Shown piece by piece: positions 12,610 through 23,748 of a stretch of DNA of 64,000 bases; the stretch's first letter is position 1; each line of letters opens with the position of its first letter. The notes below the pieces were generated by a model. That model worked only from the letters and a program-made list of their open reading frames with translations, was not told the origin of the DNA and made no database searches. This DNA is from Botryosphaeria dothidea (Eukaryota > Ascomycota > Dothideomycetes > Botryosphaeriales > Botryosphaeriaceae), in the NCBI GenBank assembly GCA_011503125.2, contig WWBZ02000016.1:4588001-4652000 (forward strand), given 5' to 3'. The translations under genes and the position numbers were made by a program.

Positions 12610-14103
12610 TCATTCCGTCTTCGGGAAGTACAGCTTCAGCCTTCCCTGCAAATTCTTCCGCACCAGCTCAAACACCTCGGTCGCCAGGTCCGTCGACCAA
12701 AACGCGACACCCAGCTCCTGGGACGTGTACCAGCTAGCGCGGTCCATGTTGCCGGAGCCGAGCACGACGAACTCCTCATCGACGATGGTCAGCTTGAGGT
12801 GTGACTGGACGGGCTCTTCCTTGGCGGCGTCCTTGCGCGGCTCGTAGTACTCGACGTGCAGGCGGCCGCGGATGTTGGGGTGGCGCGGCGGATCGCGCTC
12901 CGTGTCGTAAATGGGGGTTTCGATGGGCAATTTGCGGTACTTGCGGACAAGCCGGCTGAGCTGCATGGAGGTCGTTGTGCCGGCGGTGCCGAGTTGCTCG
13001 AGGATCATGAGGCGCTCGCTGGTGACGATGTCGACGTCGACGCCGCGGGCGAGGGCCGCGAGGAGCGCGTTGAAGACCCAGGGGCAGGTCAGGTTGGGGG
13101 TCTGGATGTAAATCGAGAATTTGGCCCTCTCGAAGAGCTTGAGTAGGAATGTGTTCAAGGGCGTCTGAGGTGGTTGCGGTGCGCCGAGACATGGCACCGG
13201 TCGAAATTGTGGATTGACATGGTGTGGCGAGGGCAAGAATACAGTCGGGATGGTGTCTCCAATCGTGCTGTTAAGGTAGGAAAGCCAAGGCGGAAGCTCT
13301 TGAACAACGCTGAGGCGGCGGTTGAGTGTGGTAACAGGATCCTCTTTGGTTTGGAATGGAGGGAGAGAAGGAAGCTCGCCGCTCCCACGACCCCAGAACT
13401 GATGCCAGAAATTGATGAAGTGATTGACTACCGGTCCAGACAGAGACAGGCAGCCTTCGAACCATTCCTCCCAGCTAACATTGCAGCTGGGAAGGAAGAC
13501 CAACTGGCGGTCGACACAAACAAACTTAGGATGCATGACACTGAAAGGCCTGACGAATACGCTTTTGATCTCGAGGTCCAGGCCTGAAAGTTCCTCTGGG
13601 GGAGGCAGTCCTAGCTTTGATTGCCATTCCGATGGTGGATAGACGTATCCGTCAAGCGAGCCCGTTTGCCAGAGCTTCTGGAATAACGAGCGTGAAGAAA
13701 AACCAATGCGGACGCGGATCTTGGGTGCCCCAGTGTCGGCAGCGTGGTGAGACTTGCGGGAGAGAATCTTCAATGACTTGGAAAGCTTCTCAAGGGAGGC
13801 CGACTTGGCCCAAAAGCAAGTCACGAAAAGGATCTCGGACTGCGCGTTCTCAATACGCGTCAGAGTTTCGGCGAAGATGCTGTCGCCAGTGCCGACTTGA
13901 AACGAGTGCACGTGAGATGACGTTACAAGGCTGGCAGGGTCATTGGCGAAGTAGTTGGGGTCGTCCTTTGAGTTTGCGGCGGTGCTCTCGGAGAGCGTGT
14001 GAGACCAGTCGGCGACGAGATCGGTGAAGTTGTTGCGCTCGTTTGCGGCCGACGGACTGGCATCGTCAGGTCGCGTCAGCGTCTGCTGGCTGTCGGTTTC
14101 CAT
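12610..14103 (-). CDS. Phospholipase D-fold protein (two HxKxxxxD motifs)
   Basis: An intronless frame of 497 residues starts at an ATG at 14103. It has two PLD half-domains. The first has HPKFVCVD (about residue 191), the second HLKLTIVDEEFVVLGSGNMD (about residue 435), giving both His/Lys/Asp sets of the catalytic site and the downstream GSxN. No signal peptide or membrane helix is evident. The layout is that of fungal proteins annotated as phosphatidylserine/cardiolipin synthase-like PLD enzymes. The true substrate (phospholipid or nucleic acid) cannot be read from the sequence. It is convergent with MRM1 and divergent from RRP4, with which it shares a 503-bp promoter region. Confidence 0.8.
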   Translation of the reverse strand: METDSQQTLTRPDDASPSAANERNNFTDLVADWSHTLSESTAANSKDDPNYFANDPASLVTSSHVHSFQVGTGDSIFAETLTRIENAQSEILFVTCFWAKSASLEKLSKSLKILSRKSHHAADTGAPKIRVRIGFSSRSLFQKLWQTGSLDGYVYPPSEWQSKLGLPPPEELSGLDLEIKSVFVRPFSVMHPKFVCVDRQLVFLPSCNVSWEEWFEGCLSLSGPVVNHFINFWHQFWGRGSGELPSLPPFQTKEDPVTTLNRRLSVVQELPPWLSYLNSTIGDTIPTVFLPSPHHVNPQFRPVPCLGAPQPPQTPLNTFLLKLFERAKFSIYIQTPNLTCPWVFNALLAALARGVDVDIVTSERLMILEQLGTAGTTTSMQLSRLVRKYRKLPIETPIYDTERDPPRHPNIRGRLHVEYYEPRKDAAKEEPVQSHLKLTIVDEEFVVLGSGNMDRASWYTSQELGVAFWSTDLATEVFELVRKNLQGRLKLYFPKTE

Positions 14104-14606
14104 GATTTCGAAGCGAGTGGATTGTAGCGAACGTATGCGTGGAGAATGGTAGCTTCTTTCCTAGTATCGCGTGCCTAGGTTATATGAAAGCATCAACATA
14201 GCCACTTCTGGATACGAAGGAAGTGGGCGGCCTGCGCGCGGGGACGGATCCTACAGGTGCCAAAAATAGTGCGGTCCAACTGAAGCATTTCGGTGCGCAT
14301 GCGCCGGTCAGAGACACACTGATCCCGGGGGGCTTGCGTGGTACTTGCCACGAAGAATCGTGCTGCCTGGAGAGAGCGAGCGAACAGGAGATGGGCGGAT
14401 GGAAAGCTGGGAGTGAGATGAGACCAAGCTCAAGCCTATGACGCGCGACTGCAACGCGTCGCTCTCCCGCCGCCGCCGCTGCCGCTGCCGGCTGATTCTC
14501 GGCAGAACTCAAGAAATGCGATCAACACCAAAGCTGCGGCTCCAAACTTTCTGTCCGCTGCTGCACAGCCGCCCCCACCACGTCTGCGCTCCTCACCGCT
14601 GCCAGA
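14104..14606. promoter_or_regulatory. Divergent promoter region, PLD gene / RRP4
   Basis: This 503-bp spacer holds both promoters. A CCGCCGCCGCTGCCGCTGCCG tract lies about 140 bp before the RRP4 start. I see no clear TATA box. Confidence 0.4.
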
Positions 14607-15729
14607 ATGCCAATTACAATCCTACCGCCTGCTGCGGCCGTGCCCGTATACGCTCGCTCGGACTCGGACGATGAGAGCGACGCTTTCGACTCGGACGGTG
14701 ACGTCGACATGGAGGGCGCATCCCGCGCCTCCAAGCGGGCTCGCGTTTCGCGTAAAAATATCGTCACGCCTGGAGAGACTGTGACGGATGATCCGCAATG
14801 GATGCGGTATGTCCACCTCACCGCTCTCCACCTGACAAGTTATTTGTAGCAACCGCTAACAGCACTGCCACAGAGGCCATGGCACCTACGTTCCTGACGG
14901 CAGCACCGAGATCATTTCGACCGTTGCGGGTACTGTGCTGAAGACGAACAAGCTCCTGTCCATTACTCCTCTCCGTGCGCGCTACATCCCTGAAATCGGT
15001 GACCTGGTCGTTGGTCGCATCGTCGAAGTTCAGTCCCGGCGTTGGCGCGTGGACATTTCAGCACCGCAGCTTGCTGGCTTGCCGCTATCCGCTATCAATT
15101 TGCCCGGCGGTATTTTGAGGAAACGGACGGCGGTGGATGAGCTGAACATCAGGACATTCTTCACTGAGGGCGACTTGCTTGTGGCCGAGGTTCAGACCAT
15201 ACACGGAGATGGAGCTGCATCACTGCACACGCGTAGTCTGAAGTACGGGAAGCTGCGGAATGGCTATTTTCTGTCTGTATCGGGAACAGGCGGTGGCGGT
15301 GGCAGGCAAGGTGGTGTGGCTCGGTCACGGCGCCAGGTTTTCACCCTGAGCAGTACTCGGGGCGGCGAGATTGACATTATTCTCGGCGTCAACGGCTACA
15401 TCTGGATATCCAAGCATGTGGAGCCTCCGAATGCGGGCAAGGATGTGAGCATCACCCGCATTGAGGAGAGTGTGTCAAAAGAAGTCTACTCCAGCCAAAA
15501 CGACGACATCGAGGTTGAGACTAGGCGAGAGATCGCACGGGTTGCTGGTGTCATACGAGCGCTTGTCGAGTCTGGCGCTCGGGTGGACGAAGACACAGTG
15601 GTGAGAGGATACGAAGCCGCTCTAGAGATAGAATTTGAAGAAGCGGGCGACGGAAAGCAAGGGGTGGACTATCTTGGAGGCGAGAGGGGTAGGCGGGTTG
15701 TGGAACTGGCTCTCAGCAATGCAGGCTGA
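14607..15729 (+). CDS. RRP4: Exosome complex RNA-binding subunit Rrp4
   Basis: Two exons, 14607-14806 and 14874-15729, join in phase (351 residues). After an acidic N-terminus comes GHGTYVPDG, the conserved Rrp4 NG-domain start. Then come the S1 domain ([20 protein letters not shown]) and a KH-like domain ([14 protein letters not shown]). Rrp4 is one of the three cap subunits of the nuclear and cytoplasmic RNA exosome and guides RNA to the barrel. A Gly-rich insertion ([11 protein letters not shown], about 15287-15316) sits between S1 and KH. The product length fits the fungal family. The gene is divergent from the PLD gene. Confidence 0.92.
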
Positions 15730-16627
15730 TGCGGCGGAGGATTTCCAAGTGACGGGTAAGAGCTGCAGGTAAGAGAGGTATACCCCTGCTCTCAATAAAA
15801 ACAAGTCGAACCTCGCCAACGAACTTCATGCATGCCGGCAACTTCTGCAGCCGTACTCCCACACGGATTGGCAAGATGGCATATCTCATATATCGCTCAA
15901 ACGTACCCCTATAGCTGTCAGGCCAGGCGGACCGACGCAGACTCGGCTGAACCCGGGTTCATGCGGTTCATCTCGTCCAAAGGGAAGCGGCTGTCTGCAG
16001 TGACGTTTGAGCCGATCCGGTGTGACAGCATCTGCTGGTCACTTTCTATTCGATCATGCCTCGTATGCAGGCCCAGCTAAATGAGAGTACAGACAGGTTG
16101 AATAAATTGCACTTTGGTACCCGGTCTTCGTTGTTTCTCCTCCCTTCCCCCTCAATGTTCGTTTCGAATTGCTTTTTCTGCTCGCCATATGTTTCATGCA
16201 AGCTTCGGCCTGGGTCGAATGGGCTCAATACCGACTCTACCCGCCTCACCGATGACTTTGACCCCAGCGCTGACTTGCTCTGCGTTGAGTGCCCAAAAAG
16301 TATTCGCGCGGATGCAACAACCATTGGTCGATCGGAACACGAAAGACGTCCATACCATCCACATTGACTCCCATTCAAGGCTGCGACCAGGGCATACTGC
16401 TCACCTTGATGAACGTTGCCTGATGGCGTTTCTGCATCGCTCTCTTCCGGACGTCGATCCGCGCGGTCCGTCGTCCCCATCGCATTTCACTGGTCAGCCT
16501 TGCGGCCGCGACCACTCGGGACGGGCCAGAGCCGCTGCGCACTTGATAAGCCTGCAGTCTTCTTAAAGTTTAAATCAGATCTGACGCTTTCCGATGCCGA
16601 TCTGGCCCACTGTTGAGCGACAAACCC

Positions 16628-16656
16628 GGGGGGGGGGGGGGGGGGGGGAGGGGGGG
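16628..16656. repeat. Poly-G tract, 21 G then A then 7 G
   Basis: The + strand has an unbroken run of 21 guanines (16628-16648) followed by A and seven more G. It can form G-quadruplex structures, and its exact length is prone to sequencing and assembly error. Confidence 0.9.
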
Positions 16657-16767
16657 CTACAGAGTGGTGTTGCTGCCGATGGTCATTGCCAAATGCGACA
16701 GTCCCATTGAACACCAGAAAAAAGCCGCTGCTACAGGGATTCGAAGCATTAATCCAGATGTGAATGT

Positions 16768-16893
16768 ATCGCTTTTTCTAAACACCTATGTCTGGACGAA
16801 TGCTTCGACTCTCCAAGGAGGTTTTATGTCGAAACCCGTCGCCGCTAAATGTCGGCTGCAATACCCCCGATACGAAGGCAGGGTACTAGATCA
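16768..16893. repeat. Diverged dispersed repeat, copy 1
   Basis: This segment shares TCTGGACGAATGCTTC exactly with 40266-40281. On both sides it keeps weaker matches in the same order: TTC(C)TAAACA upstream, and a TCGGCTRCAATA..CCCC block and TAGATC downstream. The similarity over about 125 bp and the intergenic setting suggest an old transposon remnant, of unknown class. Confidence 0.5.
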
Positions 16894-18017
16894 GATGACA
16901 TTGAGTACGACGTCGGTTCCGTCTCTAAGCACTGACACGTCTTGATTGTTCTTAGAGTCACATCCAGGTTCCTCTTGGATTCTCAATGAGCGACAGTAAA
17001 TTACGGCAAGGCCCGCGTAACCAGCCCCTCACGAATAGCCAACGTCCTCCTGCATCATCGGACAAAGGCATGGCCTTTTTTCCGGTGTGTTCAGCAGTTG
17101 GATGCCTTGATCTGCGGCACGCATGGGGGTCGTGATCGGCTGTTCTCCCATTCGCAGTTCCGCTCGGCTCCAGTATGCTGTGAATCTCAGCACAGCCGGG
17201 TGTTCGAAAAGCAACACATCCACGTGGACTCGGGCGGCAACCCCGGTCGGATATCTGGCAGCAGGATCAACAACCCGGAGAGGCTCTTTCGTCCCGCGTT
17301 CCCCCCGTCCAGTAATTTTGCAGGAACCCTGTATCACCACATCGTTCCTCGCCCTTTTCGCTCAATAGGCGAGCTTGCCGCTAATCTATCTTGCAGAAGC
17401 AACTGCAGATTCAGCCCTCCTCTCCCGAAGTCAAATTCGTTTTTCTCCTCGTCGCCGCCTGATCCCGAGCGTCGTCTTCTGTCGCCCTTCAGGAATGTGA
17501 GCCTGCACCGTTGCCCTATTTCGTTGCAGAGATTGCCCAGCCGTGCGTCTGCCTGCTATTCTTGCGGCCTCATTGGATTTCGGATCTCCAGCCGGTCGCT
17601 GTTATTCGCCAGGACTTAATGTCGATATGAGGGTGCTCACCAAAAGGTCTTCTGTACTACGAGTCGACCACCCGCAGCTTCCCTGACAAGCAGAATTGCC
17701 CAAACGGAAGACTGGCCTCGCTTCCCCGGTCGCTGCCGTACCACAGTGGCTGCAAAAGCACGGTAAAGGATCCCTAGACAAGCCGGCACATCAACAAATG
17801 CCCAAAAGAAACGAAATAGCTCGCGGGAGCCGCGCTGAAATTCCTTTGAGTGCGGCTCGACGCCTTCATGGCGGGGATGGTTCCGTTTTGTACATATATG
17901 CCCAAGAAGTCCTTGCTCTGACACTCAGCCGCTTTCCCGCCACGCAAAAACACTCACGAGGGCAGCATGGGGGCTGCCGCCAACAGTACGTGAAGGGATT
18001 CACGAATTGCCTTCGTC

Positions 18018-18419
18018 ATGGCTGACGTCTCACCAGCTCCATCTGCGGTGAACGCTGCTCCAGACTTCGCCGCCATCATTCACCGAGACACCGATGCTCT
18101 GTCAGCTTACCTCCGAAGCGATCAGTCTTTTGACTATACCCGCGTCATCCCGCTTGTGCATGAAGCCTCCAGCATCAATCACACCAGCCACGAAAGCAGA
18201 GCCGCACAACGTCCCTCTCGCAACCGGAAGTCATGGTCGCCTGGGCAGGTACCGCGGGTCGGTACGAGCTCAAGCGGCAGGGCTACGGAGCATTCGTCTC
18301 GACCAAGATCACTTTCCGTATCTGCGGGCCGTACAGATAAGGTGTTCATACTGGTTTCTAGACGCGGGAAAGCGTCGTTGGAGGAGGAGTTGAGGTGTTG
18401 TGGGGCTTGGGCTGGGTAA
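18018..18419 (+). CDS. Hypothetical short protein, function unknown
   Basis: A 133-residue frame starts at an ATG in a reasonable context (CGTCATGGCT). The first 60 residues look protein-like (acidic, balanced composition). The rest is Ser/Arg-rich and may be read in the wrong frame: a second frame from about 18233 (around WAGTAGRYELKRQGYGAF) is also coding-like, so an intron or frameshift near 18200 is possible. No domain is recognised. It precedes a HET gene on the same strand. Confidence 0.25.
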   Translation: MADVSPAPSAVNAAPDFAAIIHRDTDALSAYLRSDQSFDYTRVIPLVHEASSINHTSHESRAAQRPSRNRKSWSPGQVPRVGTSSSGRATEHSSRPRSLSVSAGRTDKVFILVSRRGKASLEEELRCCGAWAG

Positions 18420-18602
18420 TCCCCGTGGATTGGGGAGTCGCCACAGATGCGGGCATCTCGGCATATTGCGGCAGGGCAATGGGACTTTTATCATCCCAGA
18501 CAGCTTGTGTGCATTGGTTGCTCAATGCAGTGGCTGGCCCTGTGTTTTTGGCGAGCGGATGGAGGATTGAAAATTCATTCTTTCCAAAGATCATTCTAAT
18601 TC

Positions 18603-21001
18603 GTGCCTCAAGTCTGGATCAAACGTCTGCGCTCAACTTCAAAGCCGGCACATGTTCCACACGTTCTTGTGGTGCTCCCCAAACCCCGAGATTTCCAACG
18701 TTTCAGGCTTGTGCAGACCATTATACTCTGTGATATTCTTAAATCGGGAGACGGCAGAAGGCAATTCGGGGAAGCAAATCTATTCATGAGCCATGTGGAT
18801 GCCACGTATTTTTTGTGGAGTCCACATGACTTGAACATTCGTTTGTCAGCACCATCTATGCCTGGCCCCGCAAGTGACGAGTTTTCTTACGTGTCCAATC
18901 CTCAAGCATTCCTCGCGATCGCACTGCCCATCAAACTTCGAGTGTGTCCCTCGAATACGCCATCTCTCAGTCAACTCCTCCCAGCTTCCTCTAGCCGCAA
19001 GCATCTATGCCGTGTCCGTCACAATCTATCCAAGAGAGATCGTCCAATCTCAATCTTGGTGGAAGATCTTAAAAGCGGTGAAAGAGATGGGTATTATTTC
19101 TGCCAGCTTCTTCTCATGATTCCCAATTATTCATTTGGATTGAAGCAGCTAAGTAACACTATTACACCTCTATGGTATCCCGGAGAGCCTGCATTGTTTA
19201 AAGATACTACTTCAATCTCCTGCATCTACCGGCGCTCTAATTTCTCATTCATCTCTAGACTCCTTCTCCCTGCTAACGAATCCTCTTCTCTGGGCAAGTT
19301 TTTTGGATCATGGCACTCTTTGGGAGACAGGTCACCTTTGCTCCCGAAAAGGCGGAATGACGACACCGAATTTTTTGATTTCATCCGCCGATGCCTTGCA
19401 GCCTGTCACGCCGGCAAGAAAGGCCATAAAAGATGCGGAAGGCAAAAAGCATCTCCGCTGCCTCGTCGGCTCTTGCAAGTAACAGACTCTCAATTTCGGC
19501 TTGTGGAGAACGAAAATTCACTGGGCCAGTACGTTGCATTGCCATACTGTTGGGGCACCAATCCCTACGCACGTTTCATGACACTGTTATCAAATATCCA
19601 CGAAATGAAAGAAGGAATCTTGTGGCGGAGACTTCCCATTCTCTTTCGAAATGCCATAACTATAACACGAAAGCTGGGTATCCAGTTCATCTGGATTGAT
19701 TCATTGTGTATCGTGCAAGATGACGAAGGAGATGAGTCACAGTTCAGTATTTTGAACCGTCCACAATAGGGGGCATGGTAACTCCCTAGCATTCAATGCG
19801 TTCAGAGACTAAGTATGAAGACTGGGAATTGGAATCATCGAAGATGGCGGAGTACTTTGAGGGCGCCTTTCTTACTATCTCCGCCGACTCATGTGCAAGT
19901 CCATCGGATCGAATTTTGAAACCGCTCCACGAGAAAATCTCCCGCAAAACCCTCTTTCAGATGCCTCGCGAAATCAGTCATGAGATGCTACCGGTGAGTC
20001 CCTCGTATTGGGATGCTGCCGATCGAGAGCCCGTATCGTCACGAGGCTGGACCTTCCAGGAAACAGCTTTATCAAGGAGGACCATACACTATCTTTCACA
20101 TGGTCTCAAATGGGAATGTCGAGGCTGTGTTGAGTTCGAATATCAGATGCTGCTCCGCTGTGAGCAATTTGGTGCATCTAGATTTCGACCATCTTATACT
20201 GTTGCACTATCAATGCAATCACTGGACTTTTGGGGAGATGTCGTCAGTGCATACCCCTCGAGGAAACTCACGGTTTATAAAGACAAACTACCAGCAATCA
20301 GCGGGATCGCAAACACTATCCACAAGGCTACCGATGCAACGTACGTTGCTGGACTCTGCAAGGAAACCCTCCCCTATTCGCTGGTTTGGCAAAGTAAACC
20401 TCAAGATTCCAAATTCCAGCAGCCGATGCCAACGGATGAAGGCACACCAAGCTGGTCCTGGGCTTCAGTCGACGGTCAGATCTCTGCAATGGTGTTTAAA
20501 CGGGACAGAAAATTGCATCATACTGTCAGTGTCTTGGACTGCCAATGTGCTCCTATGGGACTCAATCCCTTCGGCCAAGTGCGAGGTGGGTATATTACTA
20601 TTCGAGGCACTGTCACTCTCGCGCGGCTGAAAGCGACGAACTGTCTAAACATGGAGGAATACTGACTCGTGTCGTTGGGCAAGAATGAATATACTTCCGT
20701 TTATATTGACACTGCTTTGGAAGAATGCTTCTGCGGAACTCCGATATACAATGGCTACAGGACACTTCGAAGAAAGCCAGCTGGCCCATTTCACACAACA
20801 GCAGCATCTTTCGATGCGTTTGTAGAGCTGCTCTACATCATGTCAGATGCAGAAGGTTGCAAAAAATATCTGATCCTTGGGAGGTCGGACGTGGTGGAAG
20901 GGGCACATACACGGCTTGGAATTTTTGATGCAGACCCAGCAGCATGGAAGGATTTTAGTAATGGAAGATGTCCAGAGCCAATCATAGTCACAATAGTGTA
21001 G
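18603..21001 (+). pseudogene. HET-domain (heterokaryon incompatibility) gene with an in-frame TGA
   Basis: HET-domain genes can trigger growth arrest or death when unlike fungal individuals fuse. The frame runs to 19746, continues through an intron (19747-19805, GTATTT..TTCAG, phase checked) and then from 19806. The three classical HET blocks are present: YVALPYCWG (family YVALSYCWG), FIWIDSLCIVQDD, and the segment after YEDWELES, with FEGAFLTISADS. RGWTFQE and PSWSWASVDG follow. A TGA at 20663-20665 interrupts the frame. The same frame then continues for 111 codons to a typical HET C-terminus (YLILGRSDV, IIVTIV) and a TAG at 20999. The start is uncertain: ATG 18858 is an alternative. A product ending at the TGA could still carry the whole HET domain. 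Confidence 0.75.
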
Positions 21002-21457
21002 CTTTTTAGATTCACATTTTTGCTTGCTTTGCTCCAAGACAGGAATTTAAGAGTTTCTTCTTGCAGACCGGCCACACTTACCCGACGAACACCCCAGCGA
21101 TTAGCGCTAAGCCTGATTAGTCCTTATTGATGTCAGGCTGATCGGCAACGATAAGGGAGCGGGGTTACGTATCAATCGTCCAATAGGAAAAAATGTGGCC
21201 ACACGCCTGGACCTTCCATCTGAGCTGCATGTAACCGCAGGCTGAGCCGACAGTCTTCCTGCAGCGGACGATGTATTTTAGACGCAAGGGAGCCCATAGT
21301 GAAGAAAACTTACTCCACTTTCGCATACATGGTTATCTGACGGCGTTATTCTCAACGCATGGGCATTGCCGAGCTGTCGAAGTATATATTGTTTTGATTT
21401 TTCTAGCTCTTCTTGCGCACACACATCTGCGAAGGAATTCCCGAGGCAGCTGCGGAA
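21002..21457. other. Intergenic upstream of the MFS transporter
   Basis: Presumed promoter of the MFS gene. A TATATT motif lies near 21383, about 75 bp before the start codon. Nothing else recognised. Confidence 0.35.
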
Positions 21458-23597
21458 ATGTCTACCACCCTAGATCAACAGCGTGATTATGTTCCAGGTA
21501 CTGAGTACTTGGTTGATGGTTAGACTTTGATGATCTCTAGAGTCATTTTACGAAAGCTGATCGATTGCATACAGTTAGACTTGACCTTGATGTGTCACAT
21601 GCAGGCGCCGGAAAGTCAGACGTGGTCCTTATTCCACAGCCAACAATATGTGGTGGGGATACCCTGGTAAGGAATATCACACATTTCACATCACTTCTGG
21701 AGTGTAGAATTCCGTCACATAGAGGAACAGAAGGGGCCTCATAGATATACGTTTGATCAGCCCTCCACTTGTCTTGCCTTCGTCACTTTTTTGAAATGCC
21801 TTCCCACCGAATACTTCTCCGCAGAATACTGTTGAAAGAAACTGACTTTAATGGAAAGACATGGCCACAATGGAAGAAGTACTACCAAATATTCCTCCTC
21901 GCCTTCTATGCCTGCGCCTTCTCCTACGGCGAGAACACCCTCGGTGGTCTGTCTTCCCTATCGTCTCTTTTCTTACCAAAATCAGGCTGAATGCCCTCTC
22001 TTCCAGCCGCCTGGACAACCGTCAGTGAAGAAACCGGCGTCTCCCTCTCCGACATGAACGGCGGCAGCGCACTAAACTACCTCCTCCTCGGCCTGGTCAA
22101 CATCCTCTGGATCCCGACTGCTATGAAAATCGGCCGCCGACCGGTGCTTCTAATCACCACGCTCATCTGTACCAGCAGCGCCGTCTGGCAGGGCAATTTC
22201 ACAGGCACCGCGCAGTGGATGCTGGCAAACGTTCTCAACGGCGTGGGCACCAGTGCGTATCAAGCCGTAATTCAGCTCTGCGTGTTTGACATGTTCTTCG
22301 TGCATGAGCGTGGGCGAGGTCTTGCGTATTACCTGTTTGGCCAGCAACTGGGCTCTATCCTGGGGCTGATCACGGGAGGCAGTATCGCGGACGGACCTGG
22401 TTGGCGGTGGAGCCAGTACATCGTTGCCATCATCGATGCCTCGGTCTTTGTATTGCTATTCTGCTCGTTTGAGGAGACGATGTTCCCGCGGTTCTTGTTC
22501 CAGTCCAGCGGGCCAACTGCTGCAGAGGCTGCAACGGGACCAGCTGCGGAGAACACTAATCAGCCTAACGAGGACAGCGAAAACGGGAAGACCGCAGCCC
22601 AGTCAACCACAATAGATGCCGAAATTGGAGAGAATCTCCCAGATATCCCGAAGAGGACGATTTCTCAGCGACTGAAGCTCTGGACCTACTACCCCCAGGA
22701 CGCCACGACATGGTACCAGTACTTCCGACGCCCACTCTTCCTCTTCGCCTTCCCCAACGTCGTAATCGTAAGGCTATCGAGCCCCTTGACCGCACACAAA
22801 CGCCTCACTGACGCTCCACAGCCCGGCTTCATCTTCGCATTCGGCTGCACCGCCGGCATCGTCTCCTTCAACACCAGTCCGCCCCCCTTCCCCTCGCGCC
22901 CGCACCCGCCACTAACCTCCCTCCCTCACAGTCTCTGAAATCCTCACGGCACCCCCTTACAGCTGGACCACCACCTCGACCGGCCTAGTCTTCCTCGCCG
23001 CCCTCATCGGCAGCATCCTCGGCTGGGCCACCGGCGGCCCGCTCGCCGACTCCCTCATCCTCGTCCTCGCCCGCCGCAACGCCGGTGTCAAGGAGCCCGA
23101 GATGCGTCTCTGGGCGCTCTGCCCCAGCGCGCTGTACGCCGTGCTCGGCTACTTCCTGTACGGCTGGGGCGCGCAGGCGGGCGCGCATTGGCTGACGGTG
23201 GCGTTTGGCGTCGGGGCAATGATTGCGCAGCAGGTGAGCGCGTGTGCGGTGGCGACGGCGTATGCGATGGATTGCTTCCCGGGGGTGAGTGTACCCGATC
23301 TTGCGTTTTGGAGGAAGGGGCGTGCTGACGTGGAAGCAGATTTCGGGGGAGTTGGTGGTGGTGTTGGCGGTGTGTTCGTCGTGCGTTAATTTTGTGATTT
23401 CGTACAGTGTGCAGCCGTTTGTTGAGGCCGCGGGGTACGGATGGACGTTTACGTTTTTTGGGCTTTGCGTGTTGGTGAGCATGGGTGCTGCAGTGCCAGC
23501 GGCGGTTTATGGGAAGGGCTGGAGGAGAAGGTGTGCGGGTAGGTATTGGAACTTTTTGGAGGAGAGGGAGATGTGGCGTGAAGAAATTGTCATTTAA
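21458..23597 (+). CDS. Major facilitator superfamily transporter (DHA1/Hol1-like)
   Basis: Seven exons close in phase: 21458-21518, 21605-21666, 21859-21943, 22007-22767, 22822-22876, 22932-23284 and 23340-23597 (544 residues). The start MSTTLDQQRDYVPGT and the WPQWKKYY segment before helix 1 are typical of this group. KIGRRPVLL between helices 2 and 3 is the MFS signature loop. GSILGLITGGSIADGPGWRW is helix 5 with its loop, and a long hydrophilic central loop (about 22510-22700) precedes the second half. The product should be a 12-helix plasma-membrane proton antiporter or symporter for drugs or small organics; the substrate cannot be told. It lies between a damaged HET gene and a dead CorA-like gene but is itself intact. 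Its last exons switch from C-ending to G-ending codons. Confidence 0.85.
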
Positions 23598-23748
23598 GAC
23601 TGCTTAAAGCTTTCTACGTCTGAGTTGTTGGAGAAAGCTGAAAAAGCATAATTCACTCAGAAACGAGATAAGAGGAGATTTCAAGCGTAGAGGGTAAAAT
23701 AAAACACACAAAATGTGTCTACAGCAACGATTGATATGATTCTGTGCG

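Larger units (their letters stand above)
15730..18017. other. 2.3-kb intergenic stretch, mostly featureless
   Basis: Open frames on both strands are short and lack known motifs. The stretch contains a long guanine run at 16628 and one copy of a diverged dispersed repeat at 16768, both listed separately. No tRNA or rRNA was recognised. Confidence 0.4.

Noticed and set aside
15832..17924. Several frames of 65-173 codons as possible genes
   Set aside because: They overlap on both strands, lack start context, introns and motifs, and have biased low-complexity composition.
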